The notes under the pieces are model-generated. The model did not search any database. It had not been told where the DNA came from and saw nothing but the letters and a program-made list of their open reading frames with translations. This document shows, one piece after another, positions 1 to 5,838 of a stretch of DNA of 7,397 nt (positions are counted from its first letter, which is position 1; each line of letters begins with the position of its first letter). The DNA is from Alphaproteobacteria bacterium (lineage in GTDB: Bacteria > Pseudomonadota > Alphaproteobacteria > Micavibrionales > UBA1664). The translations under genes were made by a program, and so were the position numbers. The stretch is from contig JAGWXJ010000094.1 in the NCBI GenBank assembly GCA_018969935.1, positions 1-7,397 on the forward strand. Reading direction: 5' to 3'.

Positions 1-1221
1 CCTTGCAATGATGAGGATGACGCAAACAACCGCGCCGCCCATCGGTACTGCTGCGGGTACTTCGAATTTGCCTTTGGCTTCCCCTTTGCGTTTTTGCAGG
101 ATAACCAGCGATACGTTCATCAGGATAAAGACTGTCAGCAGCAGCAGGGTTGCTGCCGTTGCCAGCTGCGAGATGGTGCCGAAGATGGCAGCAGGCAGGA
201 ACATTACAAACAGCACGAATACGGCAATATGCGGGGTGCGGCGGCCTATATGCACCTCACCCAAGATGCGCGGCAACAGGCCTTGATGCGCCATGCCGTA
301 TAGCAGGCGCGAGGCTGTTACATAGTTTACGAGAACCGTGTTGGTAATCGAGAAAAGGGCGATGGTTGAAAACAGTTTGGGCGGAATGTGCGGGGCCGCC
401 ACGCGTATAACATCGGTGAGCGGGCTTTTGGAATCCGCTAGGTCCTGCCACGGCACAACCGATACAGCCGTGATGGCCACGCAAATATACAGCACGGCCA
501 CGATGGCCATGGCTGCGATGATACCGCGGGGCAGGGTGCGTTGCGGGTCGCGGCATTCCTCGGCCAAGTTCAGGGTGTCTTCAAAGCCTACGAAGGCGAA
601 GAAGGTCAGGACGGTGCTGCTCATGACGGCAATGACGAGCGGGTCGAGGCCGAGGGCGGGGCTCGCAACAGGCGGGGCTTCCATGTAATCAACGCTGCCC
701 CAGAACGAGATGCCGGTGGCTATGACGATGAGCAACCCCGTTGCTTCGATGATACAGCAGGCCGTGTTGACCCAAACGGATTCACGGATGCCGCGGAAGA
801 TAATGCCGCCGAGTGCAAGCAGGTACACGATGGCGATGGCGGGTATGAGGCTATCGGATATGCCAAACATGTCTGAAAGATTGCGGGCGAACACCAGCGA
901 GAGCGTGGGGATGCCGATAGTGGCCGATGCCAGCAGCATCAGGCCAACCACAAAACCGGTGCGGGGGGATTTGAATGCGCGCTCGAGGATGTAGGCGGTG
1001 CCGCCAGCCTTGGGGTAACGGGAGCCCAGCGATGCGTAACTCAGGCCCGTTAGTAGGGCTGCTACAAGCGCCACCATGAAAGACAACCAAATGGCGTTGC
1101 CTGAAAGGCCCGCAGCCTGGCCGATGAGGCCGTAGATGCCTGCGCCAAGCATGGAGCCTGCTGCGTAAAAAGCCATCTGGCCGGGGCCGATGGCCTGATG
1201 CAATTTGTTGTCTTCGGACAT
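1..1221 (-). CDS. APC-family amino acid permease, C-terminus cut off by window edge
   Basis: This is an inner-membrane amino acid/polyamine transporter of the APC superfamily. The reading frame is open from ATG at 1221 to the left edge and gives 407 residues with no stop, so only the C-terminal end is missing. Residues 22-31 (GSMLGAGIYG) match the glycine-rich unwound first helix that binds substrate in this family. Residues 206-232 (FFAFVGFED, then NLAEECRDP and LPRGI) match the conserved TM6-TM7 region, and TASRLLYGMAHQGLLPR (302-318) matches the conserved cytoplasmic segment before TM9. Many hydrophobic helices are visible, for example at about 42-62, 88-110, 125-142, 152-172, 195-213, 233-257, 284-300, 330-350 and 352-376. 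The start is supported by AAGGA about 9 bases upstream (minus strand). Substrate cannot be told from sequence. It is transcribed divergently from the ftsB-pdh genes, so a functional link to PDH is not implied. Confidence 0.93.
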   Translation of the reverse strand, partial: MSEDNKLHQAIGPGQMAFYAAGSMLGAGIYGLIGQAAGLSGNAIWLSFMVALVAALLTGLSYASLGSRYPKAGGTAYILERAFKSPRTGFVVGLMLLASATIGIPTLSLVFARNLSDMFGISDSLIPAIAIVYLLALGGIIFRGIRESVWVNTACCIIEATGLLIVIATGISFWGSVDYMEAPPVASPALGLDPLVIAVMSSTVLTFFAFVGFEDTLNLAEECRDPQRTLPRGIIAAMAIVAVLYICVAITAVSVVPWQDLADSKSPLTDVIRVAAPHIPPKLFSTIALFSITNTVLVNYVTASRLLYGMAHQGLLPRILGEVHIGRRTPHIAVFVLFVMFLPAAIFGTISQLATAATLLLLTVFILMNVSLVILQKRKGEAKGKFEVPAAVPMGGAVVCVILIIAR

Positions 1222-1370
1222 AATCAAATTTCCTTATGCTTGGTACTCCCAAGTACCATGAATCTGTTAACCTTAAAAAGTCGAGTCATTTGAATCACTT
1301 GGCTTTTTCGGAAAATCTTGCGCTTGCAAAAGGCTTTGACGACCGATTCGCTTTGTGATTCCCTTTGAGT
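1222..1370. promoter_or_regulatory. Divergent intergenic region between permease and ftsB-like gene
   Basis: This 149-base gap separates two divergent genes, so it should hold the promoters for both directions. It is AT-richer than the flanking coding DNA. I could not find a convincing -35/-10 pair in either direction. TTGACG at 1336-1341 (plus) is a good -35 match but has no acceptable -10 at 16-18 bases. TTGAAT upstream of it also has only a poor -10 partner. The clearest structure is the inverted repeat at 1239-1258, listed separately. The presence of promoters is inferred from gene orientation, not from recognised motifs. Confidence 0.5.
1239..1258 (-). promoter_or_regulatory. Inverted repeat in permease leader (operator or leader hairpin)
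   Basis: Two 7-base arms, TGGTACT (1241-1247) and AGTACCA (1252-1258), are perfect reverse complements around a 4-base spacer. An alternative overlapping pairing, CTTGG (1239-1243) with CCAAG (1249-1253), also exists. On the permease strand it lies just upstream of the AAGGA ribosome binding site. It could be a binding site for a dimeric repressor or activator, or an mRNA hairpin near the ribosome site. No regulator gene is in the window to decide between these. Confidence 0.4.
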
Positions 1371-1679
1371 ATGAAGTCCTTCCTTATGCGGTTCCGCCAC
1401 GATTTCCTTCGCGCACTACCAGTCCTCATTTGCGGGGTTATTATCGCGTGGTGCAGTTTTTACCTCCTGTTCGGGACATCCAGCATTTTCGTCCTGCGGA
1501 CCCTCAAGGTGCAGGAAGCGCAGCTTGAGCAAACGCACGATACACTGGTTGCAGACCGCACGCAGGTGGAAGACCGTGTAGTACGCATGCGCCCCAATTC
1601 GCTGGATTGGGACCTTGTCGAGGAGCAGGCGCTGCTTCAGCTCGGGGCTTCGCCCGAGGCCAAAGCCCTCAAAATGTGA
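1371..1679 (+). CDS. ftsB: FtsB/DivIC-type septum formation initiator protein
   Basis: This is a small bitopic membrane protein of the septum formation initiator (FtsB/DivIC) family, which in other bacteria joins FtsL and FtsQ in the divisome and helps activate septal peptidoglycan synthesis. The 102 residues show a short basic cytoplasmic N-terminus (RFRHDFLR, 7-14), one hydrophobic helix at about 15-35, a heptad-like polar segment at about 42-74 and a C-terminal block DLVEEQALLQLG (81-92). That block resembles the (D)LVEEQAR..LG signature of alphaproteobacterial members. The start is uncertain: ATG 1371 is used here, while TTG 1365 would add two residues and ATG 1386 would remove five. None has a strong Shine-Dalgarno sequence. 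From memory of alphaproteobacterial genomes, ftsB-like genes commonly sit directly before pdhA, which supports the call. It may be transcribed separately from pdhA, given the 147-base gap. Confidence 0.82.
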   Translation: MKSFLMRFRHDFLRALPVLICGVIIAWCSFYLLFGTSSIFVLRTLKVQEAQLEQTHDTLVADRTQVEDRVVRMRPNSLDWDLVEEQALLQLGASPEAKALKM

Positions 1680-1698
1680 GTCAATTTGTCGCGCTGGT

Positions 1699-1720
1699 TG
1701 TGAATTTGCCAAAATTCGCA
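1699..1720 (+). other. Short AT-rich hairpin after ftsB-like gene
   Basis: TGTGAATTT (1699-1707) can pair with AAATTCGCA (1712-1720) around a GCCA loop. That gives nine pairs including one G-U. It starts 20 bases after the ftsB stop codon. The stem is AT-rich and no T-run follows directly, so it does not look like a standard intrinsic terminator. It may be an operator-like dyad (the core GAATTT/AAATTC is perfect) or chance. Confidence 0.25.
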
Positions 1721-1812
1721 ATTGAATCAGTCTATTGCGCTGCACAAACGCCTATTTTTTTCTGGATTGGTTAACAGGATGAGTGTAAGTAAGCGCCGTG
1801 ATAATCACTAAA

Positions 1813-1817
1813 CGGAG
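1813..1817 (+). promoter_or_regulatory. Ribosome binding site fixing the GTG start of pdhA
   Basis: CGGAG lies 9 bases before GTG 1827. This spacing favours that GTG over the in-frame GTG at 1836, and there is no in-frame ATG until residue 34, inside the conserved domain. Confidence 0.65.
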
Positions 1818-1826
1818 CAACCGAAC

Positions 1827-2855
1827 GTGGGCGCTGTGAAAAAGATCAAATCAGACACATCCAAAAACCTTTCGAATACCCGCAAAATCCCCGATGCTGC
1901 CGAGCTGAAAAAGCTCTATCGCAACATGCTGCTTATCCGCCGCTTCGAAGAGAAGGCGGGCCAGTTGTACGGCATGGGCCTCATTGGCGGTTTTTGCCAC
2001 CTGTATATCGGGCAGGAAGCGATTGTGACGGGTATCCAGTCCGTACAGGAGCCGCAGGATACGGTTATCACAACGTACCGCGACCACGGCCACATGCTGG
2101 CTTGCGGCATGGACGCCAAAGGCGTTATGGCCGAGCTTACGGGCCGTTCAGGCGGGTACTCCCGCGGCAAGGGCGGTTCGATGCACATGTTTTCATCGGA
2201 AGCCAGATTTTACGGCGGCCACGGTATCGTTGGCGCATCGGGCGCACTTGGTACGGGCCTTGCCTTCGCCCACCAATACAGCGGCGATAAAGGCGTGACG
2301 CTTGCCTACATGGGTGATGGCGCCGCCAACCAAGGCCAGACCTTCGAGTGCATGAACATGGCCGCCCTTTGGAAGCTGCCTGTTGTGTACGTCATCGAAA
2401 ACAACCAGTACGGCATGGGTACCTCGGCATCCCGCCACGCAGCCGGCGAGCTTTGGAAGCGCGGCGAGGCGTTTGGCATTCCCGGTGAAAAGGTTGATGG
2501 TTCGGACGTGCTTGAGGTGCAAGCCGTTGCGCGCCAAGTGCTGGACCATGTGCGTTCAGGCAAGGGGCCTTACGTGCTCGAGATGAATACCTACCGCTTC
2601 CGCGGGCACTCCATGTCGGACCCCGGTAAATACCGCACGAAGGAAGAACTCGAGAAAGCCAAGGCCGAGCGTGACCCGCTTGAAAAGCTGAAGGCCATCA
2701 TGGTTGGCGAGGCCGGTTTCAAGGAAGGCGATTTCGATGCCTTTGAAAAAGAAGTGAAGGTTATCGTCAACGAGTCTGCCGAATTCGCGCAGCAGTCACC
2801 AGAGCCTCACCCTGACGAGCTTTGGACAGACGTTCTCATTCCGGTGAAGGAGTAA
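1827..2855 (+). CDS. pdhA: Pyruvate dehydrogenase E1 component, alpha subunit
   Basis: This is the alpha chain of the heterotetrameric E1 enzyme, which decarboxylates pyruvate using thiamine diphosphate and reductively acetylates lipoyl domains. Its 342 residues are typical for bacterial E1 alpha. The thiamine diphosphate/Mg motif is complete: GDGAANQG begins at residue 163 and ends with ENNQYGMGT (191-199). Other family hallmarks are GFCHLYIGQEA (55-65), YRDHGH (84-89), GRSGGYSRGKGGSMHM (106-121) and YRFRGHSMSDP (256-266), the latter close to the regulatory loop of mitochondrial E1 alpha. These segments match mitochondrial-type E1 alpha rather than the branched-chain 2-oxoacid version. Residues 1-22 are a lysine-rich extension outside the domain. 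Translation starts at GTG 1827, supported by CGGAG nine bases upstream. It is the first gene of the tight PDH cluster, 8 bases before pdhB. Confidence 0.97.
   Translation: MGAVKKIKSDTSKNLSNTRKIPDAAELKKLYRNMLLIRRFEEKAGQLYGMGLIGGFCHLYIGQEAIVTGIQSVQEPQDTVITTYRDHGHMLACGMDAKGVMAELTGRSGGYSRGKGGSMHMFSSEARFYGGHGIVGASGALGTGLAFAHQYSGDKGVTLAYMGDGAANQGQTFECMNMAALWKLPVVYVIENNQYGMGTSASRHAAGELWKRGEAFGIPGEKVDGSDVLEVQAVARQVLDHVRSGKGPYVLEMNTYRFRGHSMSDPGKYRTKEELEKAKAERDPLEKLKAIMVGEAGFKEGDFDAFEKEVKVIVNESAEFAQQSPEPHPDELWTDVLIPVKE
2847..2852 (+). promoter_or_regulatory. Ribosome binding site of pdhB
   Basis: AAGGAG lies inside the last codons of pdhA, 11 bases before ATG 2864. It fixes the pdhB start at that ATG. 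The same frame is open further upstream, but that would overlap pdhA and add a non-domain tail. Confidence 0.75.
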
Positions 2856-2863
2856 TTATCATC

Positions 2864-4285
2864 ATGGCTACGAATATTCTCATGCCCGCGCTATCCCCCA
2901 CGATGACGGAAGGGAAGCTTGCGAAGTGGACGAAAAAAGAGGGCGACAAGGTCAAGCCCGGCGAGGTGATTGCCGAGATTGAAACCGACAAGGCCACGAT
3001 GGAAGTCGAGGCTGTTGATAGCGGTATCATCGGCAAAATTCTGGTGCCTGCGGGTACCGAGGCTGTTGCCGTGAACACGCCGATTGCCGTGCTGGTTGAA
3101 GCTGGCGAGAGCGTCACGGAAATACCTTCCGCCCTTATGGCTTGCGGCCGCCCCAATCTGGCTGCTGATGCGCCTGCCGCTGTTGTTGCCACGGCTGCTG
3201 CGGCAGGTTCGGCCGGTGCCGCACTTGCCAACCGCGATATTTTGTACGCACAGGGCCAAGTGATACCGCCGCCCGTATTTGACGAAGGGCTTTACAAGCA
3301 AAACACCCAGACCATGACAGTGCGCGAGGCTTTGCGTGCGGCCATGTCCGAGGAAATGCGCCGCGATGAAGCCGTGCACATTCTTGGCGAGGAAGTAGCC
3401 CAATACAATGGTGCCTACAAAATCACGCAAGGCATGCTGGATGAATTTGGCCCCAAGCGCGTTATCGATACGCCGATTACCGAGCACGGATTTGCCGGTA
3501 TGGCCGTTGGTGCGGCTTTCCGCGGCCTCAAGCCGATTGTCGAGTTCATGACCATGAACTTCTCCATGCAGGCGATTGACCACATCATCAACTCGGCTGC
3601 CAAAACTTTGTATATGGCAGGCGGGCAGCTTGGTTGCCCCATCGTGTTCCGCGGGCCCAACGGGGCTGCTTCACGTGTCGCGGCCCAGCACTCGCAGTGT
3701 TATGCGTCGTGGTATGGGCATATCCCCGGCCTCAAGGTTGTTGCACCGTGGTCGGCTGCCGATGCCAAGGGGCTTATGAAAGCCGCTATCCGCGACCCCA
3801 ACCCTGTTGTGGTGCTTGAAAACGAAATCATGTACGGGCAGTCCTTCGAATGCCCTGCCAATGATGATTTCATTGTGCCGATTGGCCGCGCGCGCATTGA
3901 ACGCGAGGGTACGGATGTCACCATCACGGCGTTTTCGATTATGGTGGGCAAAGCCCTTCAGGCCGCGGACAAGCTGGCTGAAATGGGCATCAATGCCGAG
4001 GTTATCAACCTGCGTACCATCCGCCCGCTTGATACCTACACGATTGTCGAGAGCGTAAAGAAAACCAACCGTATCATCTCGGTCGAGGAAGGTTGGCCGT
4101 ATGCGGGTATCGGTTCCGAAATCGCGGCGCTGATCAACCAGCATGCTTTTGATTATCTGGACGCGCCGGTATTGCGCGTGTGCTCGAAAGACGTGCCGCT
4201 GCCCTACGCTGCCAACCTTGAAAAACTGGCTATTCCGCAGGTGGATGACATTGTCGCCGCCGCGCGCGAAGCCTGCAACCGCTAA
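2864..4285 (+). CDS. pdhB: Pyruvate dehydrogenase E1 beta subunit with N-terminal lipoyl domain
   Basis: This is the beta chain of the E1 enzyme, fused to a lipoyl domain, 473 residues in all; plain E1 beta is about 330. Residues 1-80 form the lipoyl domain, with the lipoylated lysine at K43 in ETDKATMEVE. Residues about 81-149 are a linker, first Ala-rich, then a less usual stretch NRDILYAQGQVIPPPVF (123-139). E1 beta begins near TMTVREALR (150-158) and includes LGEEVAQYNGAYK (174-186), TPITEHGFAG (203-212), EFMTMNFSMQAIDH (227-240), FRGPNGA (262-268) and AAQHSQC (273-279), whose histidine is conserved in the family. The C-terminal domain carries the usual VEEGW motif. Lipoyl-E1 beta proteins are known from Zymomonas and rhizobial PDH. 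The DNA for residues 7-50 is almost identical to that in pdhC. The gap to pdhC is 17 bases. Confidence 0.96.
   Translation: MATNILMPALSPTMTEGKLAKWTKKEGDKVKPGEVIAEIETDKATMEVEAVDSGIIGKILVPAGTEAVAVNTPIAVLVEAGESVTEIPSALMACGRPNLAADAPAAVVATAAAAGSAGAALANRDILYAQGQVIPPPVFDEGLYKQNTQTMTVREALRAAMSEEMRRDEAVHILGEEVAQYNGAYKITQGMLDEFGPKRVIDTPITEHGFAGMAVGAAFRGLKPIVEFMTMNFSMQAIDHIINSAAKTLYMAGGQLGCPIVFRGPNGAASRVAAQHSQCYASWYGHIPGLKVVAPWSAADAKGLMKAAIRDPNPVVVLENEIMYGQSFECPANDDFIVPIGRARIEREGTDVTITAFSIMVGKALQAADKLAEMGINAEVINLRTIRPLDTYTIVESVKKTNRIISVEEGWPYAGIGSEIAALINQHAFDYLDAPVLRVCSKDVPLPYAANLEKLAIPQVDDIVAAAREACNR
2882..3012 (+). repeat. Direct repeat copy 1: lipoyl-domain DNA in pdhB
   Basis: These 131 bases match 4321-4451 with only two mismatches (2893 A versus 4332 T; 2926 G versus 4365 A). 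Bases 2927-3012 are identical for 86 bases. Both mismatches are silent, so the encoded residues are the same. Just after the repeat (3013-3109 versus 4452-4548) I count about 24 differences in 97 bases. Confidence 0.95.
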
Positions 4286-4302
4286 CGCCGAGGCTTTTTA
4301 CG

Positions 4303-5610
4303 ATGCCTATTTCTGTGCTTATGCCCGCGCTTTCCCCCACGATGACGGAAGGGAAGCTTGCGAAATGGACGAAAAAAGAGGGCGACAAGGTCAAGCCCGG
4401 CGAGGTGATTGCCGAGATTGAAACCGACAAGGCCACGATGGAAGTCGAGGCCGTGGACAGTGGTGTGATTGGCAAAATCCTTGTGCCTGCGGGTACGGAA
4501 GGCGTGCCCGTCAACAAGCTGATTGCCGTGTTGCTAGAGGCTGGTGAAGACGCGGGTGCTATCGATAAATTCCTGTCCAACGACAACAAAAAGGCGGCGC
4601 CTGCTGCCGCTGCCAGTGCACCTGCTGCTGTTGCTGCTGCATCGGCTGCGCCACAGGCTGCAGCCAGTGTTGCCGCTGCGCCTGTTGCCGCACAAGGCGG
4701 GGCGCGCGTATTTGCAACACCGCTTGCACGCCGTATTGCTAAGGAAAAGGGCGTGAATATTGCTGCCATCAAAGGTAGTGGCCCGCACGGGCGTATTACC
4801 CGAGCGGATGTTGAGGGCCACAAGGGCGGTGCTGCTGCCCCTGTTGCCGCATCGGGTGGCGCTGCGCGCAGTGCGCCCGCTGTATCGGGCCCCAATGCCC
4901 GCGCATTGGCCGATATGCTGGGTATGGCCTACGAGGCCGTACCTGTAACAGGTATGCGCAAGACGATTGCCGCGCGTTTGTCTGAATCCAAGCAGACCGT
5001 GCCGCATTTTTATCTGACCGTTGATTGCCGCATTGATGCCCTGCTTGCCGCCCGCAAGCAGATGAACGATGCCGCGAACGGCAAGTACAAACTTTCCGTG
5101 AACGATTTTGTCATCAAGGCGGTTGCTGCCGCCCTCATGAAGGTGCCGGCAGCCAACATGGCGTGGTCGGATACCGAGATGCTCCAGTACAAAAACGCCG
5201 ATATCTCGGTTGCCGTGGCAACACCGACGGGCCTGATTACCCCGATTGTCAAGGCTGCCGAAGGCAAGGGCCTTGCCGCGATATCGAATGAAATGAAGGA
5301 CCTTGCCACGCGCGCGCGTGACGGGAAGCTCAAGCCTTCCGAATATCAGGGCGGTACCTTCAGTATCTCCAACCTTGGCATGTACGGCATCAAGGACTTT
5401 GCGGCCATCATCAACCCGCCGCAGGGTTGCATTCTGGCTGTGGGCGCGGGTGTCGAGCAGCCTGTCGTTGAGGACGGCAAGATTGTTGTGGGCACTGTGA
5501 TGTCGGTCACGCTGTCGGTTGACCACCGCGTGGTTGACGGGGCCGTTGGCGCCGAATTCCTCAAGGCTTTCAAAGAGTGCATTGAAAATCCGGTTCTCAT
5601 GCTAGCCTGA
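4303..5610 (+). CDS. pdhC: Dihydrolipoamide acetyltransferase, E2 of pyruvate dehydrogenase
   Basis: This is the structural core of the PDH complex. It moves the acetyl group from the lipoyl arm to CoA. The 435 residues show the standard order. A single lipoyl domain (1-80) has K43 in ETDKATMEVE. An Ala/Pro-rich flexible linker follows (about 97-132). The peripheral subunit-binding domain spans about 136-174 (ATPLARRIAKEKGV, then GSGPHGRITRADV), and a second Ala-rich linker spans 175-195. The catalytic domain runs from about 212 to the end, with PVTGMRKTIAARL (214-226), FSISNLGMYGI (353-363) and the active-site motif DHRVVDG (407-413), supplying His408 and Asp412. One lipoyl domain is common in alphaproteobacterial E2. 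The start ATG has GAGG nine bases upstream. The stop codon overlaps the ribosome binding site of the next gene, which suggests coupled translation. Confidence 0.97.
   Translation: MPISVLMPALSPTMTEGKLAKWTKKEGDKVKPGEVIAEIETDKATMEVEAVDSGVIGKILVPAGTEGVPVNKLIAVLLEAGEDAGAIDKFLSNDNKKAAPAAAASAPAAVAAASAAPQAAASVAAAPVAAQGGARVFATPLARRIAKEKGVNIAAIKGSGPHGRITRADVEGHKGGAAAPVAASGGAARSAPAVSGPNARALADMLGMAYEAVPVTGMRKTIAARLSESKQTVPHFYLTVDCRIDALLAARKQMNDAANGKYKLSVNDFVIKAVAAALMKVPAANMAWSDTEMLQYKNADISVAVATPTGLITPIVKAAEGKGLAAISNEMKDLATRARDGKLKPSEYQGGTFSISNLGMYGIKDFAAIINPPQGCILAVGAGVEQPVVEDGKIVVGTVMSVTLSVDHRVVDGAVGAEFLKAFKECIENPVLMLA
4321..4451 (+). repeat. Direct repeat copy 2: lipoyl-domain DNA in pdhC
   Basis: This is the partner of 2882-3012, at a constant offset of 1439 bases. 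The identical core is 4366-4451. Upstream of 4321 the two genes differ (the first six codons encode MATNIL versus MPISVL), so the near-identity is confined to codons 7-50 of each gene. Confidence 0.95.
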
Positions 5611-5617
5611 GGGGGCC

Positions 5618-5836
5618 ATGCTTAAGACCAAGCGCACCCTTACCAATGCCGAGAACGACCGTTTGCAGTCGTTCTTTCAGGCTGTGCGCGAGCACCCAAA
5701 CCAAGACGCCGTGGCCGAGTTTTGTGACCACCTGCACCGTGATGCTGACGGGGAATTCAGGTTCCCCGAGGAAATCGTCATCAGGTCGGAGGAGGGGGCA
5801 AAGCGCGTCATGGCGTTTTTGCCCAAGGTTGTCTAG
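5618..5836 (+). CDS. Small hypothetical protein within the PDH operon
   Basis: I do not recognise this 72-residue protein. It has no signal peptide or membrane segment and is rich in charged residues. It looks largely helical up to about residue 42 (NAENDRLQSFFQAVREH, then AVAEFCDHLHRD), followed by a GEFRFPEEIVI stretch (45-55) and a terminal helix SEEGAKRVMAFL (57-68). The case that it is real: it starts 7 bases after pdhC, has a GAGGGGG ribosome binding site overlapping the pdhC stop, and ends 2 bases before the next gene start. It has one cysteine (36) and a nearby histidine pair (38 and 40), too few to claim a metal site. A cytoplasmic role connected with the hydrolase or the PDH complex is possible, but only its position suggests this. 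Confidence 0.75.
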   Translation: MLKTKRTLTNAENDRLQSFFQAVREHPNQDAVAEFCDHLHRDADGEFRFPEEIVIRSEEGAKRVMAFLPKVV

Positions 5837-5838
5837 GC

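Larger units (their letters stand above)
1680..1826 (+). promoter_or_regulatory. Leader region upstream of pdhA (probable promoter region)
   Basis: This 147-base AT-rich gap precedes the PDH genes, where the next five gaps are 17 bases or shorter, so it is the natural place for the operon promoter. I see no convincing sigma-70 box pair: TTGCCA at 1706-1711 has its best -10 (TCTATT, 1731-1736) at an over-long 19-base spacing. It contains a small hairpin (1699-1720) and a run of seven T at 1755-1761 that is not directly preceded by a stable stem. No riboswitch fold was recognised. Confidence 0.4.

Noticed and set aside
8..876. Several plus-strand open frames at the left end
   Set aside because: All overlap the minus-strand permease, which has clear APC-family motifs and is open for 407 codons.
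1336..1341. TTGACG as a -35 promoter box for the ftsB-like gene
   Set aside because: No acceptable -10 hexamer lies at 16-18 bases. The only resemblance (TGTGAT, 1354-1359) is 12 bases away and poor.
1737..1761. Intrinsic terminator ending in T7 before pdhA
   Set aside because: The sequence before the T-run forms at most a 3-base-pair stem (GCG/CGC), too weak for a rho-independent terminator.
2822..2863. N-terminal extension of pdhB by 14 residues into the pdhA coding end
   Set aside because: It would add a non-domain tail overlapping pdhA, while ATG 2864 has AAGGAG upstream and begins exactly where lipoyl domains begin.
2891..3583. Antisense open frame (230 codons) opposite pdhB
   Set aside because: It is fully covered by conserved lipoyl and E1 beta coding sequence on the plus strand and shows no protein-like features of its own.
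4591..4692. GCTGCTGTTGCTGC-type tandem repeat
   Set aside because: It is the Ala/Pro-rich flexible linker of E2, a normal feature of this protein, not a separate repeat element.
4230..4895. Antisense open frame (221 codons) opposite the pdhC lipoyl domain and linker
   Set aside because: Its product is a low-complexity Ala/Pro sequence produced by the complement of the E2 linker. A matching antisense frame opposite the pdhB lipoyl domain reflects the DNA repeat, not a gene family.
4534..5526. Long antisense open frame (330 codons) opposite pdhC
   Set aside because: It lies wholly inside a well-supported E2 gene. Its translation is rich in Arg, Gly and His without domain features, as expected for a shadow frame of GC-biased coding DNA.
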